A DNA stretch of 64,000 bases from Kondoa malvinella. Taxonomy: Eukaryota > Basidiomycota > Agaricostilbomycetes > Agaricostilbales > Kondoaceae. The notes under the pieces are model-generated. The model was not told where the DNA came from. It did no database searches and saw only the letters and a program-made list of their open reading frames with translations. Made by a program: the position numbers and the translations under genes. Below, piece by piece: positions 31,876 through 44,669 of this stretch (the stretch's first letter is position 1; each line of letters starts with the position of its first letter). The DNA lies in assembly GCA_039545315.1 (NCBI GenBank), contig BCIM01000003.1, forward strand, positions 673,799 through 737,798, read 5' to 3'.

Positions 31876-32970
31876 TTATCCTCCCTGCGCATGCTTTCTG
31901 GCCATCTCGGCCAATTCGTTAAGTATTTGCCCAGCGACGCCATGCAGATGAGCTGTATTCGCGGGGACATGTGAACCAAGCTTCTGCTTTGCCCAATGCT
32001 TCTGTATGCGCGCGTCAATGACAGCTTCGGTCATCGAGCCTCTGGCTTTCAACGACTGTTTGACTTGCTAGAACCAACCGATTAGTAGTTGAAGTAAACG
32101 TGTTTGACAACGCTCACCTGGACAAGAAAGTGTCTGTAGAGAATCGGCAGGAACAACTCCTGAAATTCCTTCAAAGCCTGCGCTGCGTCGCTTGGCCAAA
32201 GGGAGTTTGCTATCTTGTCAATCACGGTTTTCATCTCGCTTTCCGTGCATCCTCCACTGATGGGGGCGATCGCTTTGAGCTGATGATTGATTCGGGCTAC
32301 CAAGGTGGTGCCAACCAAGCGTCTGACCAGTAGCTCGGCGTTACCTTGAGCAAGCTGCTTGATGGAAGATCTGTGTTCGTGCAATTCGTGACCTTCCAAG
32401 CAGAAGCCGTGAGCGTAACGTTGGACTTCTTGCAGGGCCTGAATTGCCAGTGAGCGAATCAGACGATACAGAGGAAGCGCTGTACCTGAAAGGCCGGATC
32501 GGCAGGTAATTTGCGATGTGCCCATATTTCGCGCGCTGTGTCTTGAAGAACTTTCTGGTAGTCTGCGTCCGAGCTTTGGTGGTCCGTATTGGCGAGCTTG
32601 GCGGTAAAGTTCAGGCTGGCTATCTTCGTTTCGGGCGATATGAGGTCTTTGAGATGGGGTTCCTTCTTTGCTTCTGAAAACTCTTGAGGATGAACAGTTT
32701 TTTTCTCGATCGGCACCAGAGTAAGGTTGAGATTATGTGATTCGTTGTATGTCTTCCCGACAACCCAATCTAAACCCCAGACGATTTTGTCTAAATCAGA
32801 CATGAACTGTTCAGAGTCAACGTCAGGTCTCAGCGAGCATATTGTTTGACAGCCTTACCTTCATCTTCAATTCGGCTTTATGGGTGGCTGTGTATGGATT
32901 GTCGATGGTTCTATCGAGCAGAAGCGTCAGCTATGGCAGAAAGCAGCGTAATGAGACGTACGATGTCATG
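31876..32970 (-). CDS. Conserved-looking helical protein of unknown function
   Basis: Five exons give about 310 residues. The protein begins MTSTIDNPYTATHKAELKMK, continues FMSDLDKIVWGLDWVVGKTY and LTLVPIEKKTVHPQEFSEAK, then helical stretches including KVLQDTAREIWAHRKLPADP, ELLVRRLVGTTLVARINHQL and WPSDAAQALKEFQELFLPIL. It ends QVKQSLKARGSMTEAVIDAR, WAKQKLGSHVPANTAHLHGV and NELAEMARKHAQGG. Splice sites are canonical (gtacgt, gtaagg, gtgagc donors) and frames join cleanly, so the gene is real. It lacks signal peptide, membrane helices and catalytic motifs; composition suggests a soluble helical bundle, perhaps a complex subunit. I cannot name the family. Confidence 0.7.
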
Positions 32971-33562
32971 ATGAGTTCTGGAATACGTTTGATACAGATT
33001 TGAGCAGGGCGAGAATAAGGTTGATGGGAGAAGAAGAAGAAGAGAGACGTCGTCAATTCCGAACGCCCTGGACCGGTGAATGACAAAGGGTTCGGAAAGA
33101 CACCGACGGGTCTAGATAGAGCTTGTATACGATCTGATGCGAGCTGGCTTGCATCATATCGCAGCGAAGGCAAAAGGTAAGCAGTCAGTGACGGACTGAA
33201 TCGATACAGTCCAACAGATGATTGAACGATCACTGGAAATGAGATGATAGACACAAGATGATCAGACGGAGTAGAAGCAGAAGAGCGCATGTTTGACAGA
33301 CTCATGAACGACTGCGCGAGAAATCTGGCCGACCCTTGAAAACAAGAAAAGAAACTGCCTTTCGCAGCTGCACGGCAGATTCATAATGCGCGACAGCGAT
33401 GCAGAGGCGTGTACTGTACTGTAGACGAAGGCTAGAATATGCGACAAGGCCGCGTCATCGAATCTGGGCAAGGGACGTCTTGACGCAAAACCACGTCCTA
33501 GCTATCTGAGGGCTTATTCTCTGAACTATAGAAGTACAACAGAACGTACCACAGCCTACAAC
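32971..33562. promoter_or_regulatory. Divergent promoter region between unknown gene and RAD23
   Basis: About 590 bases between two divergent starts. Short open frames on the minus strand (32931-33471) do not join to anything. No conserved motif could be assigned. Confidence 0.4.
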
Positions 33563-35187
33563 ATGGTCAAAATCACGCTCAAGACGTTATCGCAAGGGAC
33601 CTTCACCCAAGAAAGTCAGTCGCTGCCTCACGCCATGTCCACACAAAACACAATGCTAAGTCTTTGCTCTAGTGCAAGATGACGAGACTGTCGGTCAGCT
33701 CAAATCGAAAATCCTTGAGGCAAAGTCATTTCCAGTCGAGAACCAGAAATTGATCTATTCGGGTGAGCCAGAGCGGCGTTGCATGCATGCATTGCGCAGA
33801 GCTGACACTGGCGTAAAAGGCAAAGTGTTGGAAGATTCGCGCACGATAGCGAGTCTCAACTTTAAAGAGAAGGATTTCCTTGTCGTCATGGTCTCAAAGG
33901 TTTGCATCGCTCTATCTGATAGGTTGCAAGCTCACGATGTGACAGCCAAAAGCCGCTCCAGCACCTGTTGCCTCATCTTCAGCTCCAGAGGCGAGTGTAT
34001 CTGCTCCTGCGCCGATTGCTGCTTCTTCAGCTAGCGAAACTCCCGCTGTGTCTGCTCCTGCACCAACAGAAAGTGCACCAGCAACATCGTCCGCTCCAGA
34101 ATCTACACCTGCAGCCACAGCCGAATCTGCTGCTAATCTAGCTGATGGCGCTTCAAGCTTTGTCACTGGATCGCAAATGGAGACTGCCGTCAATGAAATG
34201 CTTTCAATGGGTTTCCCGAGAGAGCAAGTCATGCGTGCGCTCAGAGCGAGTTTCAACAATCCTGATCGAGCTGTTGAATATCTCATGACCGTAAGCTAAA
34301 CAACCCCTTACGTGACTATGCTCATGTTATTGCAGGGCATTCCCGCGCATCTTCAACAAGCAGCGAGTGGAAACGCACCACCTGCATCTGCTGGACAGCC
34401 TACCTCTGGTGTGCCCGCAACACCAGCCTCAAACGCACAAGCACCAGCTACCCCCGCAGCACCATCTCGTCCAGGCAACCTTTTCGATCAAGCCGCTCGA
34501 GCTGGACCTACAGCTACACCAACTGGCCAAAACGCTGCTGGAGGAGGAAACAGTGAAATGACGCCAGCAATGATGCAAGAAATCTCTGCTCTAGCCTCCA
34601 ACCCCGCTTTCACCCAACTCCGAACTATGGTTCAACAGAACCCTACTCACCTTCCTGCCTTCTTGGCGCAATTAGGTCAAGCCAATCCACAATTGTTAGC
34701 TTTGATTAATGCCAACCCGGGTATTTTTGCGAGGTTGTTGCAAGGTGAGGATTTGGAGGCGGCTATGGCCGGTGGAGGCGGTGGTGATGAAGATATGGAA
34801 GACCTGTTGGGTGCTATGGGTGGTGAAGGAGGTGATGCGCCTGGCACGATCAGGGTCACTGAGGAGGAAGGAGCGGCCATTCAGAGATTGGAAGCGATGG
34901 GTTTCGATCGGTGCGTATGGAAAGGGCATATTCGGCTTTGGGCTGATTAGGCCCCTTTGTCTTCGCACAGGCAGTTGTGCATTCAAGCTTTCCTTGCGTG
35001 TGATCGAAATGAGGAATTGGCCGCTAATTATCTGGTATGTGGAAGATTGATTGTTACGTTATACAGCTCATCGTCGCTCACTATGTACAGATCGAGCATG
35101 GTTTCGATGACATGGAAGGTGAGTAATCTTCCCCTCAGCGGTTATCAGTCTAGTTCTGATTCTCGTTGTTTTCTTCTCACAGAGTAA
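33563..35187 (+). CDS. RAD23: UV excision repair protein RAD23
   Basis: Shuttle factor delivering ubiquitinated proteins to the proteasome and partner of Rad4/XPC in nucleotide excision repair. The N-terminal ubiquitin-like domain is split by introns: [57 protein letters not shown] and DFLVVMVSK. An Ala/Pro/Ser-rich linker follows, then UBA1 ([31 protein letters not shown]), the XPC-binding domain ([36 protein letters not shown]) and UBA2 ([16 protein letters not shown] joined to [20 protein letters not shown]). The protein ends DDMEE after the last intron. Domain order and size are as in other fungi. Confidence 0.96.
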
Positions 35188-35420
35188 GGTCTAATCTGTT
35201 AGATAGAACAGAAATGCATGCATCCTCATTCATGGCTACATATGTCTGCATTGCTTTCCTCACCTTTCTGCAGCATTCCTATAGCTGTTGCGACTGGTTG
35301 CCATCGACTCTATTCTTATCTGCTCTGCGTTGTCATTGAAATAGCGAGTTACATCGATCAATTCAAATACTCAGTATCATACTACTACCACTACTATTAA
35401 ATACGCCCGCGCAATGTAGT

Positions 35421-36576
35421 TTAGAAAGTCAATCTCCTCATGTTGGACCCAAGCCGATCCATCACATTCTGCACCTCCCTGAACTTGGCTACCCCGCAAC
35501 TTCCTCGCTCAACGTGCTGGCAGAAGGCAGACAGCGCTGAGAAGTTCTTTTTGCACTCAATATGCGGACAGCGATAGATCTTTTCTTCGTGAACTGGACT
35601 TGCGAGATGTTGGTTGAGCACCGAGAGTTTGTTGAACTCTTTATGGCAGAGATAGCATTCGTAGAACTGCTATGACTTTCGGAAGAGTTCTAAAGGTAAG
35701 AGTCGAAGCACACGCACCATTCCGTTAAAAGCAGCCTCGCTTGCTACCCAAGAGCCGGCCTGCTGGTTGCTTGCAGCGCCAATCATTCGATTTGGGTTGG
35801 TGATCAGATTATTTCGGTCTACTTGTAAGACGTAGCGATTGATCGCATTCCGAGTAACTCGGCTGATGGGATAAATGAGAAGCATACAACCAAAAGAACG
35901 AGCAATTACCTAGGACAGGAACCTTGTTCGAGATGCAGGACCATAGCTGATTGTGATACAAAATCCTTTGTGCAGACTATACCATCGTGTTAGTATACAA
36001 TCTGTCAACATCACTTGGCGTACATTGGCAATGTACGTCCTTGGCCTTGTGGACGGAAGAATTGAGGTGCTGCGCGAGATCTTCAGGAATGACAACGCGT
36101 TTGGTATGAACACTTACAGCTTCTAGGTTTGCAGGATATTTGAAATCTCTTCCGCAAGGTGTGCAGTAGTTGTGCGCAGAGCTCTTCTGGTAATGTTGCT
36201 GGAGCCCATTGTCGTTCTTGAAGATCTTCTGACATGACTGACACCACCAGTGACGATCGCTGCAGATAATGAGACTGATGCGAGATCTGATCAAGTGAGC
36301 GCCTTACTCGTAATGCTCATAGAGGTCTTGTATATCACAGTAATGCTCGTCGCAATGCTGACAGTAGTCATGGTGTCGACTCTGCACAAAGTGCTCTTTC
36401 AGTCCTAAGGCAGAACTAAAGTCTATCCTATGATCTCGGCAGATGTGATGCCTGCTCGACTTCGACTTGTGTTTAAGCAAGTCTCGCTCGGTCCGAAAGT
36501 CCCGCTCGCATCTTTCGCAATAGGTATCGGAGTCAGAGTAGGAATCGGAGTCGGGATCAGAATAGTACATGGGCAT
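35421..36576 (-). CDS. Multi-C2H2 zinc finger protein
   Basis: A short acidic leader (MPMYYSDPDSDSYSDSD) precedes C2H2-like fingers: YCERCERDFRTERDLLKHKS, DYCQHCDEHYCDIQDLYEHY, WWCQSCQKIFKNDNGLQQHY and NYCTPCGRDFKYPANLEA joined to HLNSSVHKAKDVHC. Later exons carry MVLHLEQGSCPR, TRNAINRYVLQVDRNNLITN, a degenerate finger with CYLCHKEFNKLSVLNQHLA, and the last finger RCPHIECKKNFSALSAFCQH. Fungal proteins of this layout, with unusual spacing and a GSC motif after the His, are nucleic-acid-binding proteins of unknown role. About six introns. Divergent from MSH4 across ~360 bp. Confidence 0.85.
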
Positions 36577-36937
36577 ACTCTTTGGCTGTTGAAGGAGAAG
36601 AAGCAGAGTCAGGGAATGCCCGGAACAGGCAGAAAGACCGAAAAAGGGAAAGCAGCACGGTGCGCTTGTTCTTTTCTTCGTCCCGGCAATTCTTTGAGCT
36701 GAGCGAGACAGGAGAGTAGCACGTAGAAGCCGACACACAGCAGCTCCGCGATGCTCGGACAGGAAAGGTGAAAAATGGATGCTTAAATTGTCGAGATCTG
36801 CCGCAAAAGGGCTGCAGACGAGTACAGCTGTCATTGGAGGAGGCACAACGCTCTCCTCGATGTGGCCATGCAACGTAGAGCTTGAAACGCTGTGAGACGG
36901 TCGCTTTGTCTCAAGCAGCGACTTGCATGACAGCGTC
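36577..36937. promoter_or_regulatory. Divergent promoter region of the zinc finger gene and MSH4
   Basis: About 360 bases between the two starts. No exon or assignable motif; presumably holds both promoters and 5' UTRs. Confidence 0.4.
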
Positions 36938-39900
36938 ATGTCATCTGTTTTTCAGTACAATGCACCTTCCGAGAGCCAGGACGCTTCCACTGCAGTGTCT
37001 CGAGCAAGGGCGAAAGCTCCGTCACGCGCAAAAGCATTCTCACGCGCTTCAAGCGCTAAACCAACAACTGCTGTACCCGACGACACATGGATTGTCGCTG
37101 TCCTGGAGGGCAGAGGCGTGAACAGATCTGTCGGGGTGAGTCTTCTCCACCATCTCTTGTCTCGCTGAAGAGCGCCAGTCAGATTGCAGCATGTCAACAA
37201 GATTCTGCGAATGTTGTTTGCGTATGTTTACACACTCGCGACAAGAGTGCACTCGCCTGATGTTGGAGAACAGATGCAAATCAACGACTCGCAGACCTAC
37301 GTCAAGACAGGCGAGTGCACGAGCATTGAGACTGACCTGAGCTAATTGCTCCAGCAGTACATGCTCTGCAACAGCGCTATCCATCTTCCATTCTTGTTCC
37401 TGCCAGTGCTCTGCCCAACAAAGACAAGATGAGCAGCTCTGTTGCTTCTTCAGACATGAACACGAGCGATAAGGGCGATGCGATCCTTGTCAGCTGTCTC
37501 GAGGAAGCTTTCGAGGATGTCGAGCAGGTTGCGGTCAATCGCAAATACTGGAATGCAGATGATGGGCTGGACTTCATCTCTCAGCTGATTGTCGTTGATG
37601 AAGAGCGAAATCCGACGCTTACTGCCGTCAAGCACAAGTGAGCAACATCTCGCTTGGTCATGTTAGCTAACAGACTTGAAAAGGTACTTTGCACTATCTG
37701 CTGCCTCAGCTTTGTTCAAGTATCTCGAATTGAAGCTTCACACTGCTTTTCCCGTAGCATCAGCTCGTATCCGTTACGTTGCGCTTGAAGGTCCGGACAT
37801 TTCAATCATCTTTGGCATCTGCTGAAAATGTGCAGGCACTATGCTGATTGATCAAGAGACTGTCACAAACCTTGAGCTAGTGCACAACGTAGGTCCTAGC
37901 ATCATCTGCTTCCGAAGTGTAATGACGGATGGGCTCGCGATTTGCAGATCCTCGACCCGCGATCGAAGCATTCTCTATTTGGTTTGCTCAATCATTGCAG
38001 CACAAAGATGGCCACCCGTTTGCTTCGCAACAGTATTTTGAGCCCTTCGGTTGATGTCGCTACTATTGAGAATCGTTTAGACACCGTGGGCGAATTGGTG
38101 CGTCGAGGGTTGTGATCTGCGACATTGTCGCTGACAGAATTGCATCGCGGCACAGATCGAAAACGAAGAGCGCTATCATGCTATCCGGAAAGCCCTTGCG
38201 CCTCTAGCGTCGATGGACTGCGATAAGCTCGTCGGGTCGATCGTCATGGCTCGTCCGCATGCTAAAGCTAAATCTGGTGACCCAGCCAAAGAATCAGAAC
38301 GCAAGATCAGCCTCATGCTTCAATTGCGTACTGTGGTCAAAGCATTGCCTGCTTTACGAGCCTCTCTTTCCGGTTCGAGCTCTTCTCTGCTCTGCACTAT
38401 CGCTGCTGCTTTTGATGATGAACGACCTGAAATGATGTCGGACAAGATTGACAAGACGATCGATGATGCTGCTCAAGGCAGTCTTGCAAAGGGTCCTCTG
38501 GCTGCTAGAAATGCTCGTGCTTATGCTATCAAAGCTTCTGCGAAAAGAATGCTCGAAGTCGCTAGAGCTGCTTACCTGGAAGCCATGGCCGATCTTGTCG
38601 GTAGGTAGCTAGATGATTGATCGAGGCCTAGACTGACTTTGCAATCTTACAGAAATGGGCAAACAACTATCTGAGGAACTCGAATACCCTTCTTTGACCA
38701 CTGTGTATACCGGCGCGCATGGATTTGTCTTCTCTATCGATCGTGCCGAGTGGGAAGCCAAGCCGGTACCGAAAGGCTTTATTGGCATCGTCAAGAAAAC
38801 AAAGAAAGTTCAATGCAGCTCGCTCGACCTTAGCAAGCGTAACGAAAAAATTGTAGGTCTCTGTTCGGCCTCATCTAATCATGTACTGAATGAAGCAACG
38901 ATAGTCGCAAGTTCTAGAAGAGATCTTCATGCTGTCAGACGAGATCATTGACGAGCTCATCGAGGATGTCCGAGCTGATGTGGCTGCTCTCTACCGCATC
39001 AACGAAGCGATCAGCATGCTTGACTTTGTGGCCAGCTTGGCAAAGACAGCGACCAGCAACAACTATGTTCGACCTGAGATTTCTCCTAGTGCTCTGGCCA
39101 TCAAAGCTGGCAGACATCCTCTTCACGAGCGCTTTCAAGAACAGGGTGCATTGTTTCAGCCGAATGATACTTTTATGGACGCTGCTACAAGTTTCCAAAT
39201 CATCACGGGTGCCAACTGCAGCGGGAAATCTACTTACATCCGTCGTACGTCCGATGTGCACGGATTGTCTTTTTGCTGACTGTCAGTTACTTGGGTCATA
39301 CAGAAGTCGCTCTGCTTACCGTGCTTGCACAGATTGGTTCCTTCATACCTGCCGATTATGGCTCCTTCCCTGTCTTTGATTGCTTGCTTACTCGCCTATC
39401 AAATGATGATGCTATCGACCAGAACCTTTCTCACTTTGCCCTAGAGATGGTCTGTTGTCCTCTTGACGATGATCAGTATAGCTCTGACACGAGCCCAGCG
39501 CACTATGGCTTCCATCTTGACTTCGATCAAATTGTTCAAGAAGCCTTTGGTGATTGTGGACGAACTTGGTCGTGCAACGAGTCCGATAGAAGGATTTGGT
39601 CTTTGTCACGCCATATCAGAAGAAATTATCCTCTCCAAAGCTTCCTGTCTCTTCGCCACTCACTTCAGGGTATGCCTACCTCGTCTCTGATTGGCTCGGT
39701 TTGACTCATGGCTTATTTCGTAGGAATTGACTCGAAGTCTCGCTTCTTTCGCAAATGTGACTACTCTTCAGCTGCAGACCGAAGTCGATTTTGAGCGCTC
39801 TGGCATGCGGCTGATCTTTCATCATTGTGTCGCTGATGGGGTAACGAGCTTAGTCCGTATGTCAGCCCTTCTCGAATCGCTTGCAATTCTGATGTATTTG

Positions 39901-40303
39901 CAGACTATGGTCTTGAATTAGCCAAGGCTACTGGTCTGCCTGCAGAGATGCTTGCTCGTGCGTCCGAAATTACGAAACAATTGGATGCGATCGAAGAGAG
40001 CAAGCGAACTTCGAGCAAGACCAGCAAGCTTTACGCGAGGAACAGTGCAATGCTCAAGGTAGGTGATGCTTTGCACTTGTCAATGCTCAACAGAGACCTT
40101 TCGCGCAGCTTCACGTCACCTTACAATCGCTTTTGGACGAATCGACTCTGGACAACGAACAATTGTTGGATCTACTGAGATATTTGCAGCAAGATTCGCT
40201 GTCGACCTTGATTGCCAACTTGGATCCTAGCGAGCGATCCTCAGCATCTAGCACAAAGCAACAGCAGCCATCCCATGTCAAGGACGAAAACCAGTCATCA
40301 TAA
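36938..40303 (+). CDS. MSH4: Meiotic MutS homolog MSH4
   Basis: Partner of Msh5 stabilising meiotic crossover intermediates. After a basic Ser/Ala-rich leader, [19 protein letters not shown] is the MSH4-specific start (WIVAVVEGRG in animals); [20 protein letters not shown] and [20 protein letters not shown] also fit MSH4 rather than MSH2. No MutS mismatch-recognition domain is present at the N-terminus, as expected for MSH4. The lever and clamp helices precede the ATPase: [16 protein letters not shown], Walker [35 protein letters not shown], signature [14 protein letters not shown], Walker [21 protein letters not shown], and SCLFATHF. The C-terminal helices ([20 protein letters not shown]) end in a Gln/Ser tail. 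Walker A has Ala-Asn-Cys where Pro-Asn-Met is usual. Converges with ISU1 (84 bp). Confidence 0.92.
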
Positions 40304-40387
40304 TAGCTGTTTTAAAAAATTCACATTTGCAATCATGAGACAAGAGCAAAGTCGTTACTATATACAACCGTGATGCCGTGCGAGAAA

Positions 40388-41148
40388 TCAGATGTTGACA
40401 GTTGCTTCCGTCTTGCCGGTGGTAACGGATTGCGAGACGTCAATAGTACCAGTGCCCTTGAAACCTTGGTCTCTCTTAGCCTGGAAGTCGCGAATGGCAG
40501 CTTTGATAGCATCTTCCGCCAGCACTGCATTACAAATCAGTGTGAATTTCAAGCGATGCTCAAAAAGGCAACGAACTTGAGCAATGAAGCTTGACAGGTG
40601 GCAAGCTGAGTTCCTTTGCAATTTCCGTGTTGCGAATCTTGCCCGCTTCAGCCAAAGTCATGCCCTTGACCCTTTCCGTCATGTATGAGGACGAGGCAAT
40701 TGCCGAACCGCAACCAAAAGTCTTGAACCGCACGTCTGAGATGACGCCCTGCACTGCAATGAGCGGTGGTTAATGTATAGTAAGAAAACGGCTGACCTTG
40801 TCGTCTACTTTGATTTGCAACTTCATTACATCACCACAGGCAGGTGCTCCTGAATTTCCGTCAAAAATCGTCCGCCGCACAGCCAAATGAGTTGGACTCA
40901 CCAACTAGACCAGTGCCTACGTCTAAATCGTTCTTATTCAAGCTGCCCACATTTCTAGGGTTTTCTATTGACGATATCAGATGTCAGAACGATAAGATCA
41001 AAGAGAGTTGCTGACCATAGTGGTCTACCACTTTTGAGTGGTACCCAGCTCTTCGAGAGGCGCCAGCGAGAGCGGGAATTACAACAGGGCGGGCTGCCGC
41101 ATTGAATAGAGTCTTTGATGTCGATGCTACGAGTGTTCTGGCAATCAT
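40388..41148 (-). CDS. ISU1: Mitochondrial iron-sulfur cluster scaffold (IscU/ISU1)
   Basis: Scaffold on which Nfs1 and frataxin build [2Fe-2S] clusters. The N-terminus [20 protein letters not shown] is a typical mitochondrial presequence. Spliced sequence then reads [80 protein letters not shown] and [20 protein letters not shown]. The three cluster-ligand cysteines (PACGD, FGCGS, LHCSM) and the LPPVK Hsp70-binding motif are all present, the last Cys with its context restored by an intron with donor gttcgt. It ends [20 protein letters not shown]. Confidence 0.96.
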
Positions 41149-42116
41149 TATGATTTTGGTTGGCTGCTTGAGAATGAGGGTGGAGTTTTGGACCATGTCC
41201 GTTGTCGGCTTCCGTCGTGGCAAGGGATCTTAACTGGTATGTTGCTTAAGTGCTTGAAGCCCCTTGAAGGAAACACTGCAACAGTTGGACATCGAATCGC
41301 TCGACGTCATCTATACTGTATCTTTCGCCATTTCAATCCACCTGAATTCAGACTCTCAGGCGGAATCTTCCATCCGCCACGCAGATTAAATCTCCGCTAC
41401 TACCGCGCACCGGCTCGCATAACATTCTTTCTTGGGTACTTGCTGGCCTTCTCTGGGCTGTGTAGAAAGGTGTATCCATCATTGCGGCTATCAGACACTT
41501 GCGGAAGATGCATGCGCGCCTTGAGTGTTGGTTCCCGACGGAAACTTTGCAAATGGTGATCACGCAAGCACAAGAGACCGGTAAGTGTGACATATGCATG
41601 AGATTGACTCGGTGCGAGAAGCTAGTTGGCTGAATACCGACGATGCTTAGGGTAACATTCGGCATTGACACACTCGCTGTGCGTTGTATCAAACGTGCGG
41701 GACTTGAGTCTACAGTCTAGTGGTACGGTCAGACACTTGGGAATAAGTAGACAGCCAAACCGAGAGAGCAATTGCCCTTGACTCGCATCACCATCCGTGT
41801 GCTAGGACGCGATCTGAAGATATCATTTTGATAGCAGCGAAACGGAACACGTGTAATGAGCAGCATGCATGCAAGATAGTTGTTTGCTCGTGCAGCTGAG
41901 AAGGATAAGATGAGAGAAGAAGCGAAACTCGCGGCGCGTTCATGCTGAGAGTTCGGAAACAACACAGAAAGCTGGCAACGCAAAGACATAGCGACACGGA
42001 GAGCTCGTGAAAAGGTGAGACTAGTGACAGCAAGCTTGAAGCAGGCAGGGCCGTTGTTCTGGGTCGACCATTCGACAAACATCTGCGCTCAGACGATAAC
42101 CCCTCATGTCGACACA
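41149..42116. promoter_or_regulatory. Divergent region between ISU1 and ATG4
   Basis: Nearly 1 kb between divergent starts. Open frames here (for example 123 codons plus strand at 41188-41559) lack conserved sequence or plausible splice context. The ATG4 frame is open upstream to 42015 but without an ATG. Presumed promoters. Confidence 0.35.
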
Positions 42117-44652
42117 ATGACAGGCGCAGACAGCCCTGGCTTGAGCAGTGGCAGTCGACTGTTTCAATCGCCTCGCGCTCGCGCCAAAAGCGTGTCTGCA
42201 GCGAAAGCAGCAACGCCAAATGACCAGGATGACTTTGTAATACCCGCTAGACCTCCTCAGGCGCATCATACCCAGTCTGGACCGAACAAGCTTCGCAGCA
42301 AAAGACATTCACGCAATGCATCGCTTCAATTTGATTCGGATAGCCTAGCTCAGCTGTCCTTGAGCCCGCCGTCACACCCAGATTTGATGCCCTTGTCTGC
42401 AAGATCTAGTGAACCGCAAAGTACTGCTACTGGCAGTCGCTTGCGCAAAGTGCCTTCCCGTTTGGCCTTCTGGAACAAAGACAATGCACATCTCGAAGAT
42501 GCTTCCACCAGTTCCGGCTCCTCTACATCTACGACTGCTTCAAAGCGTTCACGATCTGTAGCGAAACGATCTTCTCCCACTAAAGCTACAGAGATCGCAG
42601 CTGCGGCATCAATACAATCCGCGAATGATCTCTTTCCAAGACGCGTCACTGGCTGGTTTGCTCAAATGATGCATGCGAACCCCAGCACATCACCTAGCAA
42701 GTCGTTCGCTTCCAATACATCAAGCTCGGCGACTTCTTCCTCTGGTCCTTCCACCTTTTCGCAAAAGCTCAGTTCGCCTCTCAGAAGCTTCTCTCCCGCT
42801 CGGCAATCACCATCTCCCAACAAGCAAGCTCAAAGTACAGCTAGAGGTGGCATGTCTGGCTTGGATCGAATGCTGGACAGAGCGAGCAACTACTTTTTTG
42901 ACACGGACGCAAGTGTAGATCGCAATGAGGAGGATATTTGGGTATTGGGAGTCAGACACGACGGCTGGCGACCAGAGACTCAGAGCAATGGCTCGAACAG
43001 CGAGGAGACAGACCTGTTTGGACCTCTCCGGCAGTCTTCTGCCAGCAGGAATAGCTATAACGATTTCCAAGATTCCGATGCGCCGCATCCAGGCAAGCGA
43101 AAAGCATCAAATACATCCTCTGACGAGCTGTCAGTGGCCTTGCCAGTATCTTTGGAATCATCGACTCGATCCAGGTCGGACATCTCCCTCGTCAGCAACA
43201 ATTCAACACCCATCGTGCAGCAATATACTTTACCAAATTCAGCTCAATGTCACGGGTGGCCAGCTTCTTTCTATCTCGACTTTGCTTCCCGAATACAGCT
43301 GGTTTATAGAGCCAATTTCCCAGCGCTACCGTTACCTGACTCACCTCCCTCTTCGACCGGATCGAATCCATTCCATTCTATGGTCACTCTAGCCGCGAGT
43401 ATAGGGCGCAATCCAGCAGCTCAAGCTCGGATAGGTTTGACGACGGATGCGGGTTGGGGATGCATGTTGCGAACTGGTCAGAGCTTGTTGGCGAATGCTT
43501 TGGCTGCGATCCATCTAGGCAGAGGTGCGTTTCGTCGATAGTAGGCTGTACACCGGCTGAACATGATCCTAGACTGGCGCCGGCCACTTGAAGGCGCCGC
43601 ATCGCACCATGCTGCTTACGCTCGACTGCTCTCTTGGTTTATAGACGATCCTTCGGATCTAGCGCCATTCTCCGTACATCGCTTCGCTGCCATTGGCAAA
43701 GAGCTAGGAAAAGAGATAGGTCAATGGTTTGGTCCTAGTACAGCAGCTGGTGCTATGAAGTGAGTCTATGTTGTTATCATCGGTCTAGAAAGGTCTGACG
43801 AGTAGTAGAACGCTATGCAATGAATTTCCGCCTGCTCAACTAGGTGTCTCGAACGCTATTGATGGGACAGTCTATACTGCCGATGTTCTGGCTGCTTCGC
43901 AAAATTGGTCAAGGCCAGTCCTCATCCTACTCAATATCCGCCTCGGCATCGCTGGTGTCAACCCTATCTATCATCCGTCACTCAAAGCCATATTTACCTT
44001 TCCTCAATCCATCGGCATCGCTGGCGGTAGACCTTCAAGCTCATATTACTTTGTTGGTGCTCAAGGCGATAACCTATTCTATATCGATCCGCATCACACA
44101 GCCGAGTCTGTGCCACTGCAGTCGCCACCTCTTGAATTGCGGCATGCAGCGTTGAATGACTATCTGAAGATACAAGAGGAAGATTGGCAGGTCGCCGACC
44201 CGTCCGGCTCATCTCCAACACTCAATACGACACCTCAGTCTGAGCTTGATACCTTTTACGCTCAAGCATATCCACCTGAAAATCTGTCTTCATTCCACCC
44301 AGACCGAGTTCGCAAGATCGCCGTCTCTTCTATCGATCCCTCTATGCTGGTCGGTTTTGTTGTGCGGGATGAAGCAGACTTTGAGGACTGGAAGACGCGA
44401 GTGCAAGCCTTGAGGCCAACTCTGTGTGCCGTCGCGGACAAGGCGCCAACTTGGGCAAGACAATCTTCTTCATTCAGCCGCAGGTCGGAACCACCTAGTC
44501 CTCACGGCATAGATACGGCTGAGAGTGCAAGCGACGGTGAAACCGACGCAGACTGGGATATTACAGACAGCGAAGAAAGCTCGGTTGATCGAAGAGATGC
44601 AAAAACTTCCAGTAGAGCAGCTGCTAGTATAGAGGAGCAGGACGATTTCTAA
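42117..44652 (+). CDS. ATG4: Autophagy cysteine protease ATG4
   Basis: Protease that processes and delipidates Atg8. It starts [19 protein letters not shown] with a long (~400 residue) Ser-rich disordered N-terminus. The peptidase C54 domain has [10 protein letters not shown] upstream, [20 protein letters not shown] and [20 protein letters not shown] with the catalytic Cys. Introns then give [15 protein letters not shown] sequence, [80 protein letters not shown] and [15 protein letters not shown], which carries the catalytic Asp and His. The C-terminus is acidic. Only two or three introns, all ~46-50 nt. The stop is 17 bases from the ABC transporter stop on the opposite strand. Confidence 0.95.
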
Positions 44653-44669
44653 AGCATCGTATCATATGT

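Noticed and set aside
41188..41559. 123-codon plus-strand open frame upstream of ATG4
   Set aside because: Lies in a divergent promoter region with no conserved sequence and no splice partners.
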